Shown here: positions 17,862 through 25,866 of the stretch, piece by piece
How positions within the stretch are numbered: position 1 is the first letter of the stretch
How the letters are laid out: every line of letters starts with the position of its first letter
Source: Echinicola strongylocentroti
Lineage (GTDB): Bacteria > Bacteroidota > Bacteroidia > Cytophagales > Cyclobacteriaceae
Direction of reading: 5' to 3'
DNA length: 64,000 nucleotides
Assembly (NCBI RefSeq): GCF_003260975.1
Contig: NZ_CP030041.1
Location: forward strand, 1,845,001 to 1,909,000
Made by a program: the position numbers and the translations under genes
The notes under the pieces: model-generated
Database searches by the model: none
Told to the model about the DNA's origin: nothing
What the model saw: only the letters and a program-made list of their open reading frames with translations

Positions 17862-18431
17862 ATGAGCAAAATAGCGAAAAAGGAGGTGAAAGAGCAAATC
17901 ATTTTGGGAATAGATCCTGGAACGAATGTCATGGGCTATGGCTTGATACTGGTGAGAGGCAATAAGTATGAACCGCTCCAGTTTGGCGTGATCCATCTGA
18001 AAAAATACGGCTCTCACGAATTAAAGCTCAAGAAAATCTTCGAAAGGGTAACGGGCATCATCGATGAGTTCTTACCGGACAAGGTTGCCCTAGAAGCCCC
18101 TTTTTATGGTCAAAACGTCCAATCCATGCTCAAACTGGGCCGAGCTCAGGGAGTGGCCATGGCGGCGGCTCTGGCCAGGGACATCCCCATCGCTGAATAT
18201 TCCCCGAAGAAAGTCAAACAATCCGTCACGGGCAATGGAAATGCTTCCAAAGAACAAGTGGCCGAGATGCTCAAAACCCTGCTGCATATCGATGTCCCCA
18301 AACTCTTGGATGCCACCGACGCCTTGGCCGTAGCGCTTTGCCACCATTTTCACGATGGACGCCTGCAGACCAGAGGCCGATCAGCTGGCTGGAAAGCCTT
18401 TCTGGATGAAAATCCCGGCCGAATTAAATAG
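17862..18431 (+). CDS. ruvC: crossover junction endodeoxyribonuclease RuvC
   Basis: This 189-residue Holliday junction resolvase cuts symmetrically across four-way DNA junctions with RuvAB. The acidic catalytic residues are visible: D18 in ILGIDPGT, E78 in [11 protein letters not shown], and D150/D153 in [15 protein letters not shown]. The length matches the family, with a short basic C-terminal tail. It is divergent from the glycosyltransferase gene, with 32 bp between the starts, and convergent with thiL. ruvA and ruvB are not in the window. Confidence 0.96.
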   Translation: MSKIAKKEVKEQIILGIDPGTNVMGYGLILVRGNKYEPLQFGVIHLKKYGSHELKLKKIFERVTGIIDEFLPDKVALEAPFYGQNVQSMLKLGRAQGVAMAAALARDIPIAEYSPKKVKQSVTGNGNASKEQVAEMLKTLLHIDVPKLLDATDALAVALCHHFHDGRLQTRGRSAGWKAFLDENPGRIK

Positions 18432-18433
18432 AA

Positions 18434-18493
18434 CTAAAGTCTCAGAAAGCGCTAGTTTCGTCAAAAAACCAGCTCCGCTTTCTGAGACTTTAG
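18434..18493. terminator. convergent terminator between ruvC and thiL
   Basis: An 18-bp perfect inverted repeat (CTAAAGTCTCAGAAAGCG and its complement) is separated by 24 bases. It sits exactly between the two convergent genes. There is no long T-run on either side, so efficiency as an intrinsic terminator is uncertain. Confidence 0.6.
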
Positions 18494-18502
18494 CCATTTT
18501 GA

Positions 18503-19546
18503 TTACTTGGAATCACCCGGAAAATGCACCCACCCCTGGGCTTTCAGTTCCACGGCAGTTTCGCTTTTGGTTACCATAAACTTACCGCTTTCCTCTTTGG
18601 TGACATGACCGATGAAGTGGATGTCAGGATGTTTTTCCAATTTGCCAAAATCCTTTTGGTCAATCGTAAAAACCAACTCATAATCTTCTCCACCGTTCAG
18701 CACGCAGGTAATTGGATCCATATTGAATTCCACGGCCGTGTCGTAAGTCTGCTTATCGATCGGCAGCTTATCCTCGTAAATGGTTACGCCTACTTTTGAT
18801 TGTTTACAGATATGAAAAAGCTCCGAGGCCAGCCCATCTGACACGTCCAACATGGAGGTAGGCACCACTCCAAGCTCTCTTAACTCATGAATGATATCCA
18901 TTCTGGCATCTGGCTTTAGCTGCCTGCCCGTAACCAGGGTATATTGATCCAGCTGCGGCTGCATGTTGGGGTTGGCCATAAAGACTTCCTTCTCCCGCTC
19001 CAAGACCTGCAAGCCCATCAATGCTCCCCCGAGATCACCGGTCACACAGACAATATCATTCTCCTTGGCGCCTGAGCGGTACACTTCTTTGCCTTTTTCC
19101 ACTTCGCCGATTGCTGTAATCGAAATCACCAATCCAGATCGGCTGGAAGTGGTATCGCCACCGATCACATCAATATTGTAGTGCTCAGCAGCGGCATTGA
19201 TCCCGGCATATAAGGCTTCCACTGCCTCCACGGCAAACCTGTTGCTGATCGCAATGCTCACGGTGATCTGCTTTGGGATCGCGTTCATCGCTGCGATGTC
19301 CGAAATATTCACCGCGACGGCCTTAAAACCCAAATGGTGCAAAGGCGCATACGAAAGGTCAAAATGGACTCCTTCCAGCAATAAGTCGGTGGTCACCACC
19401 TTCACCTTATCGCCGGCATCCAGCACTGCTGCATCGTCTCCGATTCCTTTTAGCGTATCTTCGTGGCGAACTTTTATTTTTTCATTGAGCCGATCGATCA
19501 GCCCAAACTCGCCTATTTCTCCTATTTCCGTTCTCTTCTCGCTCAT
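18503..19546 (-). CDS. thiL: thiamine-monophosphate kinase
   Basis: This 347-residue enzyme phosphorylates thiamine monophosphate to the active cofactor thiamine pyrophosphate using ATP. Family landmarks are the N-terminal GEFGLIDRL, the metal/ATP site GIGDDAAVLD, the central NISDIAAMNA, GGDTTSSRSGLVISITAIGE, and MLDVSDGLASEL. The Asp-rich metal-binding pattern of the PurM/ThiL fold is intact. No other thiamine gene is nearby. It is convergent with ruvC and shares the inverted-repeat terminator region. Confidence 0.95.
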   Translation of the reverse strand: MSEKRTEIGEIGEFGLIDRLNEKIKVRHEDTLKGIGDDAAVLDAGDKVKVVTTDLLLEGVHFDLSYAPLHHLGFKAVAVNISDIAAMNAIPKQITVSIAISNRFAVEAVEALYAGINAAAEHYNIDVIGGDTTSSRSGLVISITAIGEVEKGKEVYRSGAKENDIVCVTGDLGGALMGLQVLEREKEVFMANPNMQPQLDQYTLVTGRQLKPDARMDIIHELRELGVVPTSMLDVSDGLASELFHICKQSKVGVTIYEDKLPIDKQTYDTAVEFNMDPITCVLNGGEDYELVFTIDQKDFGKLEKHPDIHFIGHVTKEESGKFMVTKSETAVELKAQGWVHFPGDSK

Positions 19547-19759
19547 AAACTTATAGTCTCTAATCTATTATCTCTTTTCTCTTTGTCTTACGCTGATCTT
19601 ACTATTTTGCTATTATCGGTCTAGTAATAAGGATAGTAGCGGATTTACACGCAGTAAACCTTCGGTTAAACACAGATCTTTTTTATAATTACTTACTTTT
19701 ATTTTAGCGATTAAACCGCAATTATTTTTTACACATTGTTGTAAGCAGTGCTTTTTTAT

Positions 19760-20554
19760 TCACTTACTTAATTTCAATATTCTAAACGCTCCTTGAATTA
19801 CCAAAACAAAAACGACTGTTCCGATAATCAAATCAGGTTTACTTGAACTCAACCAATTTACCAAAAGTCCAGCGATTATTACTCCTAAATTGATAATCAC
19901 GTCATTCGAGGTGAAAATCATACTCGCTTTCATATGTGCCTCTTCTTTACTCTTTGACTTTTGCAAAATGTAAAGACAAATTCCATTCGCAATAAGGGCA
20001 AAAATCGAAACGATAATCATTGTCGAAAAATCGGGAAGTTTCTCTTCTCCAAAAAATCTTCTTAAAACTTCTACAAATCCAATAATTGCAAGTGTGATTT
20101 GAAAATATCCAGCAAGTTTTGCAATCCGTTTTTTTTTAGTTAATGTTCCGCCAACCGCAAACAAGCTAATTCCGTAAACGAAACTGTCGGCAAGCATATC
20201 CAAACTGTCGGCAACAAGCCCCATTGATTTTGAGATTATCCCCGTTGTCATTTCGATAAGGAAAAAGGCAAAATTAATTGCAAGTACAGACCAAAGTAGT
20301 TTTTTTTGGTTTACATTTTCTTTAAATTCTGTTTGATCGGTTTGTTCAGTTGATATTATCTTACCGCCTAAATTCAGTTCGATAACGGACTTTTCGATTT
20401 GGTCGGATTCTCCGCGGTGAAATACAGTCAATTTTCGGTTCGGAATATCAAAGTCCAAATTCGCAATACATGAAATTCCGTCCAATTTCATTCGGATTAG
20501 ATTTTCCTCTGAAGGACAGTCCATTTTGGTAATTTCAAATATCGTTTTATTCAT
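19760..20554 (-). CDS. cation diffusion facilitator-type transporter with N-terminal HMA-like domain
   Basis: This 264-residue protein combines an N-terminal metal-binding-like domain (about 1-62, TKMDCPSEENLIRMKL with one Cys in place of CxxC) and a CDF transport domain of about six membrane helices. Helix 2 has ADSLDMLADS, a D-x-x-x-D version of the metal site. The matching helix 5 motif is TSNDVIINLG, with no His four residues before its Asp, so the metal preference may be unusual. The gene and its flanks are visibly more AT-rich than the neighbours. It starts only 6 bases after the methylmalonyl-CoA epimerase stop. Recent acquisition is likely; efflux of a divalent or monovalent heavy metal is inferred. 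Confidence 0.82.
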   Translation of the reverse strand: MNKTIFEITKMDCPSEENLIRMKLDGISCIANLDFDIPNRKLTVFHRGESDQIEKSVIELNLGGKIISTEQTDQTEFKENVNQKKLLWSVLAINFAFFLIEMTTGIISKSMGLVADSLDMLADSFVYGISLFAVGGTLTKKKRIAKLAGYFQITLAIIGFVEVLRRFFGEEKLPDFSTMIIVSIFALIANGICLYILQKSKSKEEAHMKASMIFTSNDVIINLGVIIAGLLVNWLSSSKPDLIIGTVVFVLVIQGAFRILKLSK

Positions 20555-20560
20555 TCAGTT

Positions 20561-20977
20561 TCAGGGTTTTTCGGTATTACTTACAACTTGGCACAATTCC
20601 ACCAATACCCCATTGGTACTTCGGGGATGCAAAAATACAACTAATTTGTGATCTGCCCCTTTTTTTGGCACATCATTGAGCAATTCGAAGCCTTCTTCCT
20701 GCAGCCTCTCCATTTCAGCATGAATATCATCCACTGCAAAGGCCACATGATGGATACCCTCTGACCTTTTATCGATAAATTTGGCAATAGCACTATCATC
20801 CGAAGTAGCTTCCAATAACTCTACCTTGACCTCTCCCATTTGGAAAAATGAAGTCACCACGGCCTCTCCTTCCACTTTTTCTTCCTTATAGGCTTCCCGA
20901 CCAAACAACCTGGAAAACAATTCATTGGATTTTTTCAGGTCTTTTACCGCTATTCCCAAATGTTCGATTTTTCTCAT
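20561..20977 (-). CDS. mce: methylmalonyl-CoA epimerase
   Basis: This 138-residue vicinal-oxygen-chelate enzyme interconverts the R and S forms of methylmalonyl-CoA in propionate and odd-chain metabolism. Two beta-alpha-beta-beta-beta modules provide the metal ligands: H6 in KIEHLGIAVKD, IHHVAFAVDDI in the second module, and VLVELCQ near the C-terminus with the ligand Glu. The family usually ends just after VELCQ. Here eight extra residues (VVSNTEKP) follow, possibly created when the transporter gene arrived directly downstream. A carboxylase beta subunit that could feed the same pathway is at 40078-41703. Confidence 0.93.
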   Translation of the reverse strand: MRKIEHLGIAVKDLKKSNELFSRLFGREAYKEEKVEGEAVVTSFFQMGEVKVELLEATSDDSAIAKFIDKRSEGIHHVAFAVDDIHAEMERLQEEGFELLNDVPKKGADHKLVVFLHPRSTNGVLVELCQVVSNTEKP

Positions 20978-21167
20978 GGCTGAATTTTGTGTAATTTTGT
21001 ATGTGGAATTAATTTTAAGGTAAGTATGTTTACGTTAAAACAGTTCCCAATTGATTAAAATTCCAGCACTAAGTCTCAAAGAACACTAAAATTCCCTTTT
21101 TTGGATTGTGTTCTTTTTATCGCTTAGTTAGTAAAATCTACATAAAAAAACATAAACATTAAGCAAT

Positions 21168-21494
21168 ATGATCATCGTTTCAGACCAAGCAAAAGAGCGG
21201 ATTCAAGAATTGAGACAGGAAGAGGGCCGAAAGGAAAATGAAAATATCCGGGTCTCTGTCAAAGGCGGTGGCTGCTCAGGATTGATGTACGACCTGGGTT
21301 TTGATGAAAGCATCAAGGATAGCGACCAGGTATTTGAGGACCAAGGTGTCAAAATCGTCGTGGACAGAAAAAGCCTGCTCTATCTGGCCGGCACTACCTT
21401 GGAATTTTCTGACGGCCTCAACGGAAAAGGCTTCCAGTTTGTCAATCCCAATGCTTCCAGAACCTGTGGCTGCGGAGAAAGCTTCTCGATTTAG
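21168..21494 (+). CDS. HesB/IscA family iron-sulfur assembly protein (complete cysteine set)
   Basis: This 108-residue A-type carrier has the three cysteines that bind iron or a nascent Fe-S cluster: C36 in KGGGCSGLMY and C100/C102 in SRTCGCGESF. It delivers clusters to apo-proteins in the cytoplasm. It is a single gene with a strong terminator 35 bases after its stop. A paralogue at 34502 lacks the C-terminal cysteines, so this copy is the better candidate for the canonical carrier. Confidence 0.93.
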   Translation: MIIVSDQAKERIQELRQEEGRKENENIRVSVKGGGCSGLMYDLGFDESIKDSDQVFEDQGVKIVVDRKSLLYLAGTTLEFSDGLNGKGFQFVNPNASRTCGCGESFSI

Positions 21495-21529
21495 TCATAA
21501 GCTATATTAAGACGTTGATATTACAAGTA

Positions 21530-21556
21530 AAAGACCGGACAATCCGGTCTTTTTTT
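21530..21556 (+). terminator. terminator after the iscA-like gene
   Basis: The stem AAAGACCGGA/TCCGGTCTTT has a three-base loop (CAA) and is followed by T residues. Confidence 0.88.
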
Positions 21557-21598
21557 ATGGATCAAGAAGTAGTGAGGACTGAAAGTGCACTAGACAGG

Positions 21599-21829
21599 GA
21601 TCAAGCAATATTTCTGGGGGGAATAAATTTCGACACACTTTCTTGAATTTTTTCCCTATCGATTATTGGAATAAATCGCTATTGGTCTGTAATGGGTTTT
21701 AGCGTGAATTTATAAGCGCTAGGAAGATAATTGCTGCTAAAACAATGAAATCATTTTTGATGTTTACCATGGGCGTTGCCCATGGCTATGGATGTTACGC
21801 CCTTTCAGGGCTTTTTTATGCTACTTGGC
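21599..21829. repeat. dispersed repeat, long version (paired with 60555-60734)
   Basis: This stretch matches 60555-60734 over its length. It begins with GATCAAGCAATATTTCTGGGG, includes a shared block with TTTATAAGCGCTAGGAAG, and ends near GGGCTTTTTTATGCTAC. It holds an extra segment of about 41-48 bp between two GGAATAAA direct repeats, which the other copy has lost. A CCATGGGCGTTGCCCATGG palindrome lies inside. No convincing coding potential is seen. A 170-bp palindromic element follows 170 bp downstream, as one also follows the other copy. Confidence 0.75.
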
Positions 21830-21916
21830 TATTCCAATTTAAGAAAGAAATCAGCGCAAATCATAATCATCTGTGTCATCAGCGTTCCATCAGCCCCCAG
21901 ATTTTCCGCTTGATCC

Positions 21917-21944
21917 ATAGATAGGCCAATGCACAAATCGGGGT
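21917..21944. repeat. solo end of the 170-bp repeat family (diverged)
   Basis: The segment AGATAGGCCAATGCACAAAT followed by CGGGGT matches the right terminus of the 170-bp element (AGATAGGCTAATGCATATTCCGGGTT) with several changes. No matching left end is seen beside it, so it looks like a relic. Confidence 0.5.
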
Positions 21945-21998
21945 AAAGTGCCAGCGGCACGGATGATCACTATGCCTACACGAAAATTGTTTTCTTTC

Positions 21999-22168
21999 AA
22001 CCCGGATTATGCGTTAGGAATCGTAGTGAGAGCTGAAATTGCAAGAAAATCAGTTAGTTTGGAGGTATTAGCGTAGCACCGCTACGGTTATGCCGAAAAC
22101 TAAAGTGAAACGGCTGATTTTGAAGCAGTTTAAGGTCGCAACAGATAGGCTAATGCATATTCCGGGTT
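21999..22168. repeat. 170-bp palindromic dispersed repeat, copy 2
   Basis: Same length and termini as copy 1. It carries GGAGGTATTA, TGCCGAAAAC and CTGATTTT like copies 3 and 4, but CAGTTTAAGG like copy 1, so it is intermediate between them. It ends about 40 bp before the gcvT -33 region. Confidence 0.85.
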
Positions 22169-22209
22169 CCATATACTAAATGCGTTTGCCCTGCTTTTTC
22201 CCCAGGCCA

Positions 22210-22241
22210 TTCGCTATGTTAGCAGGCTTTTACTACCTTTG
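22210..22241 (+). promoter_or_regulatory. Bacteroidota-type promoter of gcvT
   Basis: The -7 box TACCTTTG (22234-22241) fits TAnnTTTG. A weaker -33 element TTCG (22210-22213) lies exactly 20 bp upstream. Transcription would start near 22247, about 20 bases before the gcvT ATG. Confidence 0.6.
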
Positions 22242-22267
22242 CCAAAACTGAAATTAAACCCAGATAT

Positions 22268-23362
22268 ATGGAAAATACGATTAAAAAAATCGCGTTAAAC
22301 GACAAGCACATTGAATTGGGCGGAAAGATGGTGCCTTTTGCAGGATATAATATGCCTGTACGCTATTCATCCGACAAAGAAGAACACAACACCGTACGGA
22401 ATGGCGTAGGTGTCTTTGATGTTTCGCACATGGGAGAATTTATGGTCACTGGCTCCAATGCTTTGGCACTGATCCAAAAAGTCACTTCCAATGATGCTGC
22501 CAAACTGGTCATTGGCCAAGCGCAATACTCCTGTCTTCCCAACGAAACAGGAGGAATCGTAGATGACCTGCTCGTGTACAAAATGGATGAAGAAAAGTAC
22601 CTACTCGTGGTCAACGCTTCCAATATCGAAAAAGACTGGGACTGGATCAATAAACATAATGACATGCGGGCTGAGCTGGAAAATATCTCAGATGAGATGT
22701 CCCTATTTGCCGTCCAAGGCCCAAAGGCAGTGGAAACACTCCAGAAAATAACCCCAGTAAACTTAGACGAGGTGAAATTTTATCATTTTACCGTTGGTGA
22801 ATTTGCGGGCAAAAAAGACGTCATCATCTCTGGCACAGGATATACAGGTGCTGGAGGATTTGAAATATATGTCAAAAATGAAGATGCCGTGGATGTATGG
22901 AATGCCATCTTCGAAGCTGGTGCAACTGCTGATATCAAGCCCATAGGATTGGGCGCTCGTGACACTTTGCGAATGGAAATGGGCTATTGCCTTTATGGCA
23001 ATGACATCAACGACACCACTTCTCCACTAGAAGCTGGCCTTGGCTGGATCACCAAATTCACCAAGGACTTCATCAACAGTGAAAACCTGAAAAAGCAGAA
23101 AGAAGAAGGCGTCAGTAAAAAACTGGTAGGCTTTAAGTTTAAAGACAAAGGCATCCCAAGGGCCCATTACCCAATTGTCAATGAATCAGGCAGACAAATT
23201 GGCGAAGTGACCTCCGGCACCATGTCTCCGAGCATGAACATCGGCATTGGTCTTGGCTATGTAGAGAAGGAATATGCCAAAGCAGGTACTGAAATTGCTA
23301 TTACCATAAGAAACAAAAACCTAGCGGCTGTGGTAGAAAAGCTCCCACTGCTAAAGAAATAA
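22268..23362 (+). CDS. gcvT: glycine cleavage system aminomethyltransferase (T protein)
   Basis: This 364-residue T protein transfers the aminomethyl group of glycine from the H protein to tetrahydrofolate, releasing ammonia. It begins with the conserved [17 protein letters not shown] and DVSHMGEF segments, then [25 protein letters not shown] and [17 protein letters not shown], all typical folate-binding landmarks. The C-terminal barrel contains [21 protein letters not shown]. The length is normal. The H and P proteins are not nearby. I checked the leader for a glycine riboswitch and saw none. Confidence 0.96.
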   Translation: MENTIKKIALNDKHIELGGKMVPFAGYNMPVRYSSDKEEHNTVRNGVGVFDVSHMGEFMVTGSNALALIQKVTSNDAAKLVIGQAQYSCLPNETGGIVDDLLVYKMDEEKYLLVVNASNIEKDWDWINKHNDMRAELENISDEMSLFAVQGPKAVETLQKITPVNLDEVKFYHFTVGEFAGKKDVIISGTGYTGAGGFEIYVKNEDAVDVWNAIFEAGATADIKPIGLGARDTLRMEMGYCLYGNDINDTTSPLEAGLGWITKFTKDFINSENLKKQKEEGVSKKLVGFKFKDKGIPRAHYPIVNESGRQIGEVTSGTMSPSMNIGIGLGYVEKEYAKAGTEIAITIRNKNLAAVVEKLPLLKK

Positions 23363-23378
23363 AGTATAAATCAAACCA

Positions 23379-23528
23379 AGGCTGTCTCAAAAGCCCACGT
23401 CGTAGCGATAGTGAAGAGAAGTACCCTCTTCCTTTGTGCAACAAAAGGATGTCAGGACCACTTCGCTTCGCTCGCGATAGTTGATACCGAAAGCTCTCGG
23501 AGACGTAATTCACCTTTTGAGACAGCCT
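23379..23528. repeat. 150-bp element with 15-bp inverted ends (AGGCTGTCTCAAAAG)
   Basis: The left end AGGCTGTCTCAAAAG is perfectly inverted at the right end (CTTTTGAGACAGCCT). The inside has small hairpins such as CCGAAAGCTCTCGG and no ORF. It fills the gap between gcvT and the comB-like gene and is probably a MITE or a folded transcription boundary. Confidence 0.75.
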
Positions 23529-23540
23529 CTTCATACAATA

Positions 23541-24263
23541 ATGAACAAAATCGAAATCTGTCTGAGTCCAGAACTGATCCATCTCCATGACCTAAAGGGT
23601 AAAATCGTGGTAGTGGTGGATATTTTTCGTGCCACTTCCACTATGGTCACCGGGCTGGCCAACAAAGTAAAATCCATTACCCCCGTTGCTGGACTGGAAG
23701 CCTGTCGGGCCATGAAAGAAAAAGGCTATATCATCGCTGGCGAGCGAAATGGCCAAACGGCAGCAGGTTTCGAATTGGGAAACTCCCCCCTCAGCTACCT
23801 TAACAATGCCTTCGAAGACAAAAAAATCGCCGTCACTACCACCAACGGTACCCTCACTATCGAAAAATCCAAAAAAGATGCTGCGGAAGTGCTGATTGGT
23901 GCTTTCTTAAACCTTAAGGCTACCGCCGATTACCTTATCCAGCAAGGCAAGGATGTCGTCATCCACTGCGCTGGCTGGAAAGGAATGTTTAACCTCGAAG
24001 ATTCATTGTATGCCGGTGCTTTGGTAAACGTGTTGGCAGGCCACTTTGGCTATGATTGTGATGGTGCCATCGCCATGAAAGCCCTGTATGAACAACATCA
24101 AGATGATCTCAAAGACTTCCTCAGCCAAGCCTCCCACGCCAAACGACTCCAAAACCACAATATTGAAGCGGACATCGACTTCTGCCTTACCTTGGACAAA
24201 TTTGACTTTATCGCCAAGCTTCAGGGAGAAGCGCTTGTGAAAGTAGACCTGCAGGTCGTTTAG
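23541..24263 (+). CDS. comB: 2-phosphosulfolactate phosphatase family protein (ComB-like)
   Basis: The ATG giving MNKIEICLSPELIH is chosen because upstream in-frame codons fall inside the palindromic repeat. This 240-residue protein matches the ComB family, which converts 2-phosphosulfolactate to sulfolactate in the coenzyme M route of archaea and is also widespread in bacteria. Landmarks are VVVVDIFRATSTMVTGL (about 22-38), GERNGQ, FELGNSPL, TTTNGTLTIE and VIHCAGWKG. No other sulfolactate or coenzyme M gene is visible, so in this organism the substrate may differ. Confidence 0.88.
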   Translation: MNKIEICLSPELIHLHDLKGKIVVVVDIFRATSTMVTGLANKVKSITPVAGLEACRAMKEKGYIIAGERNGQTAAGFELGNSPLSYLNNAFEDKKIAVTTTNGTLTIEKSKKDAAEVLIGAFLNLKATADYLIQQGKDVVIHCAGWKGMFNLEDSLYAGALVNVLAGHFGYDCDGAIAMKALYEQHQDDLKDFLSQASHAKRLQNHNIEADIDFCLTLDKFDFIAKLQGEALVKVDLQVV

Positions 24264-24647
24264 AGCCACAGGAAGAACCTCCAAAGTCCAAAATTAAGGA
24301 TATTTCATTTTCACATATAACCATAACTTATCAAAAGAATCTTGGTGATCTTTTGTGGAAATATTTTGGCAATTCACCCTTCTACACGATCAGGACAGAA
24401 ATCAGGAACAGCTTTATTTGTCTCAACGACTCAATGCTTGCCAGTGCTTGCTGGGGCAGAGAGACATAACCCAGATGTATTTACAATGAGGGCTAAGCTT
24501 TGACATATCGGAAAATTGAGGTAAAACCTCAATGCTCATCGTACCGGGGCACAGCCCTCGGTACAACCGTGAATTGACTAATGATGTTAAGGATTTCAAA
24601 TCAGGAAAACGAAGGGTATTTGAACCTAGGGATATACAACGCTCATT

Positions 24648-24700
24648 TGTCTCAAGACTCACGTCTCAGTACTCTTGTCTCAAGTCTCACATCTCACTAC
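24648..24700. repeat. irregular TCTCAAG/TCTCA short repeats
   Basis: Degenerate heptamers such as TCTCAAG and CGTCTCA recur several times. A similar array lies at about 45752-45796 downstream of lptD. Both are next to gene boundaries and non-coding. Confidence 0.6.
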
Positions 24701-24707
24701 TAGCTCC

Positions 24708-24738
24708 TTGCTCCTTGCCACTTTTCAATTTACCTTTG
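24708..24738 (+). promoter_or_regulatory. Bacteroidota-type promoter of bioF
   Basis: TTG at 24708-24710 and TACCTTTG at 24731-24738 are separated by exactly 20 bp, matching the -33/-7 consensus. The bioF ATG is only 6 bases past the -7 box, so the transcript would be leaderless or nearly so. Confidence 0.72.
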
Positions 24739-24744
24739 TGCCCC

Positions 24745-25866
24745 ATGGAAAAGCACCACCTATTTATCCAGGCCAAATTGGACCAAGCCTCCGCTTACAA
24801 TCGGCTGAGGACGCTAAAAACTGCGCCTAGGGAAAATACCGATTTCTTTTCCAATGACTATCTGGGCTATGCTACCAAAGGCCTTTTGGAGCAGCAGACT
24901 TCCCCGCTCGCTCCTTCGCACTGGTCAGGGTCCACAGGCTCCAGGCTGATCAGCGGAAACCACCCAGAAATGGAACAACTCGAAAGAGACTTTGCCAGTT
25001 TCATGGACAGTCCTGCTGCTTTGCTGTACAATTCAGGCTATATGGCCAATACAGGATTACTCTCCTCGCTAGGAGAAAAGGATAGCCTATTTATCTTCGA
25101 TGAGCACGTTCATGCCAGTATCAAAGAAGGCATGCGGCTTGGCTTTGGTCAGAAAACGGCCTTCAAGCACAATGATCTCAGGGATTTGGAGAAGAAATTG
25201 GCATTCCATGCGCAAAAAGACAAAAGGCTAATGGTGCTAACAGAAGGCCTTTTCTCCATGCATGGCGACAGCCCTGACATCGGTCAAATCCTCGGTATCT
25301 GTCAACAACATGGAGCAGCGCTGATCATCGATGAAGCACATTCCCTGGGCACTATAGGTGAAGAAAACAAAGGAGCTTCCTTTGGTTTTGCGCAGCATCC
25401 CAATTTACTGGCCAGGGTGATTACATTCGGAAAAGCTGCCGGTGGACATGGCGCTATGGTATTGGGAAATAACGATCTCAGAAGCTTTCTGATCAATTAC
25501 AGCAGGGCCTTCATCTACACCACTGCCCCATCTTGGGATCAGCTGTGCAGTATTGGAGCAGCATTGAAACTATTGGCTTCCAAAAGCAATTTTGATGCGC
25601 TGGCGAAGGCGGTGGAGATTTATCTGGAAGTCGCTCCTGCCAGTTCCCCCAGCTTTTCCAATAACCAAAGCCCCATACAATACTGGCGATGCGACGACGT
25701 ACCACTACTGAAAGAAAAGGTGGGGCAATTGCAAAAATCAGGCATTAATTGCTACCCAATTCTTTCTCCAACCGTAAAAACAGGCGAAGAAAGGATACGG
25801 ATCGTATTGCATGCTTTCAACACAAAAGAAGAAATTACCCAATTGATCAATCTACTCAATGCATAA
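24745..25866 (+). CDS. bioF: 8-amino-7-oxononanoate synthase-type enzyme
   Basis: The start at MEKHHLFIQAKL is chosen because upstream in-frame codons fall in promoter and repeat sequence. This 373-residue PLP enzyme condenses pimeloyl-thioester with alanine, the first dedicated ring-building step of biotin. Landmarks are NDYLGYA, GSTGSRLISG (about 62-71), YNSGYMANTG, IIDEAHSLGTIG (about 194-205, D196 and H199) and the PLP Lys in ITFGKAAGGHG (K230). It overlaps bioD by 8 bases and is followed by a ketoacyl-synthase-like gene, forming a three-gene biotin cluster. Confidence 0.92.
   Translation: MEKHHLFIQAKLDQASAYNRLRTLKTAPRENTDFFSNDYLGYATKGLLEQQTSPLAPSHWSGSTGSRLISGNHPEMEQLERDFASFMDSPAALLYNSGYMANTGLLSSLGEKDSLFIFDEHVHASIKEGMRLGFGQKTAFKHNDLRDLEKKLAFHAQKDKRLMVLTEGLFSMHGDSPDIGQILGICQQHGAALIIDEAHSLGTIGEENKGASFGFAQHPNLLARVITFGKAAGGHGAMVLGNNDLRSFLINYSRAFIYTTAPSWDQLCSIGAALKLLASKSNFDALAKAVEIYLEVAPASSPSFSNNQSPIQYWRCDDVPLLKEKVGQLQKSGINCYPILSPTVKTGEERIRIVLHAFNTKEEITQLINLLNA

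Larger units (their letters stand above)
24264..24744. other. gene-free interval with hairpins and TCTCAAG heptamers before bioF
   Basis: This 481-bp interval holds two adjacent hairpins, ATTGAGG-TAAAA-CCTCAAT (about 24514-24532) and TACCGGGG-CACAG-CCCTCGGTA (about 24541-24562). Irregular repeats of the type TCTCAAGACTCA/TCTCAAGTCTCA follow at about 24648-24700. Open frames that run into bioF from here are extensions, not a separate gene. Confidence 0.55.

Noticed and set aside
22169..22267. glycine riboswitch in front of gcvT
   Set aside because: No conserved glycine aptamer core or terminator is visible; only a short leader with a TACCTTTG box.
24532..24744. N-terminal extension of bioF
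   Set aside because: The extra codons lie in hairpins and TCTCAAG repeats and overlap the promoter; the BioF fold starts at 24745.
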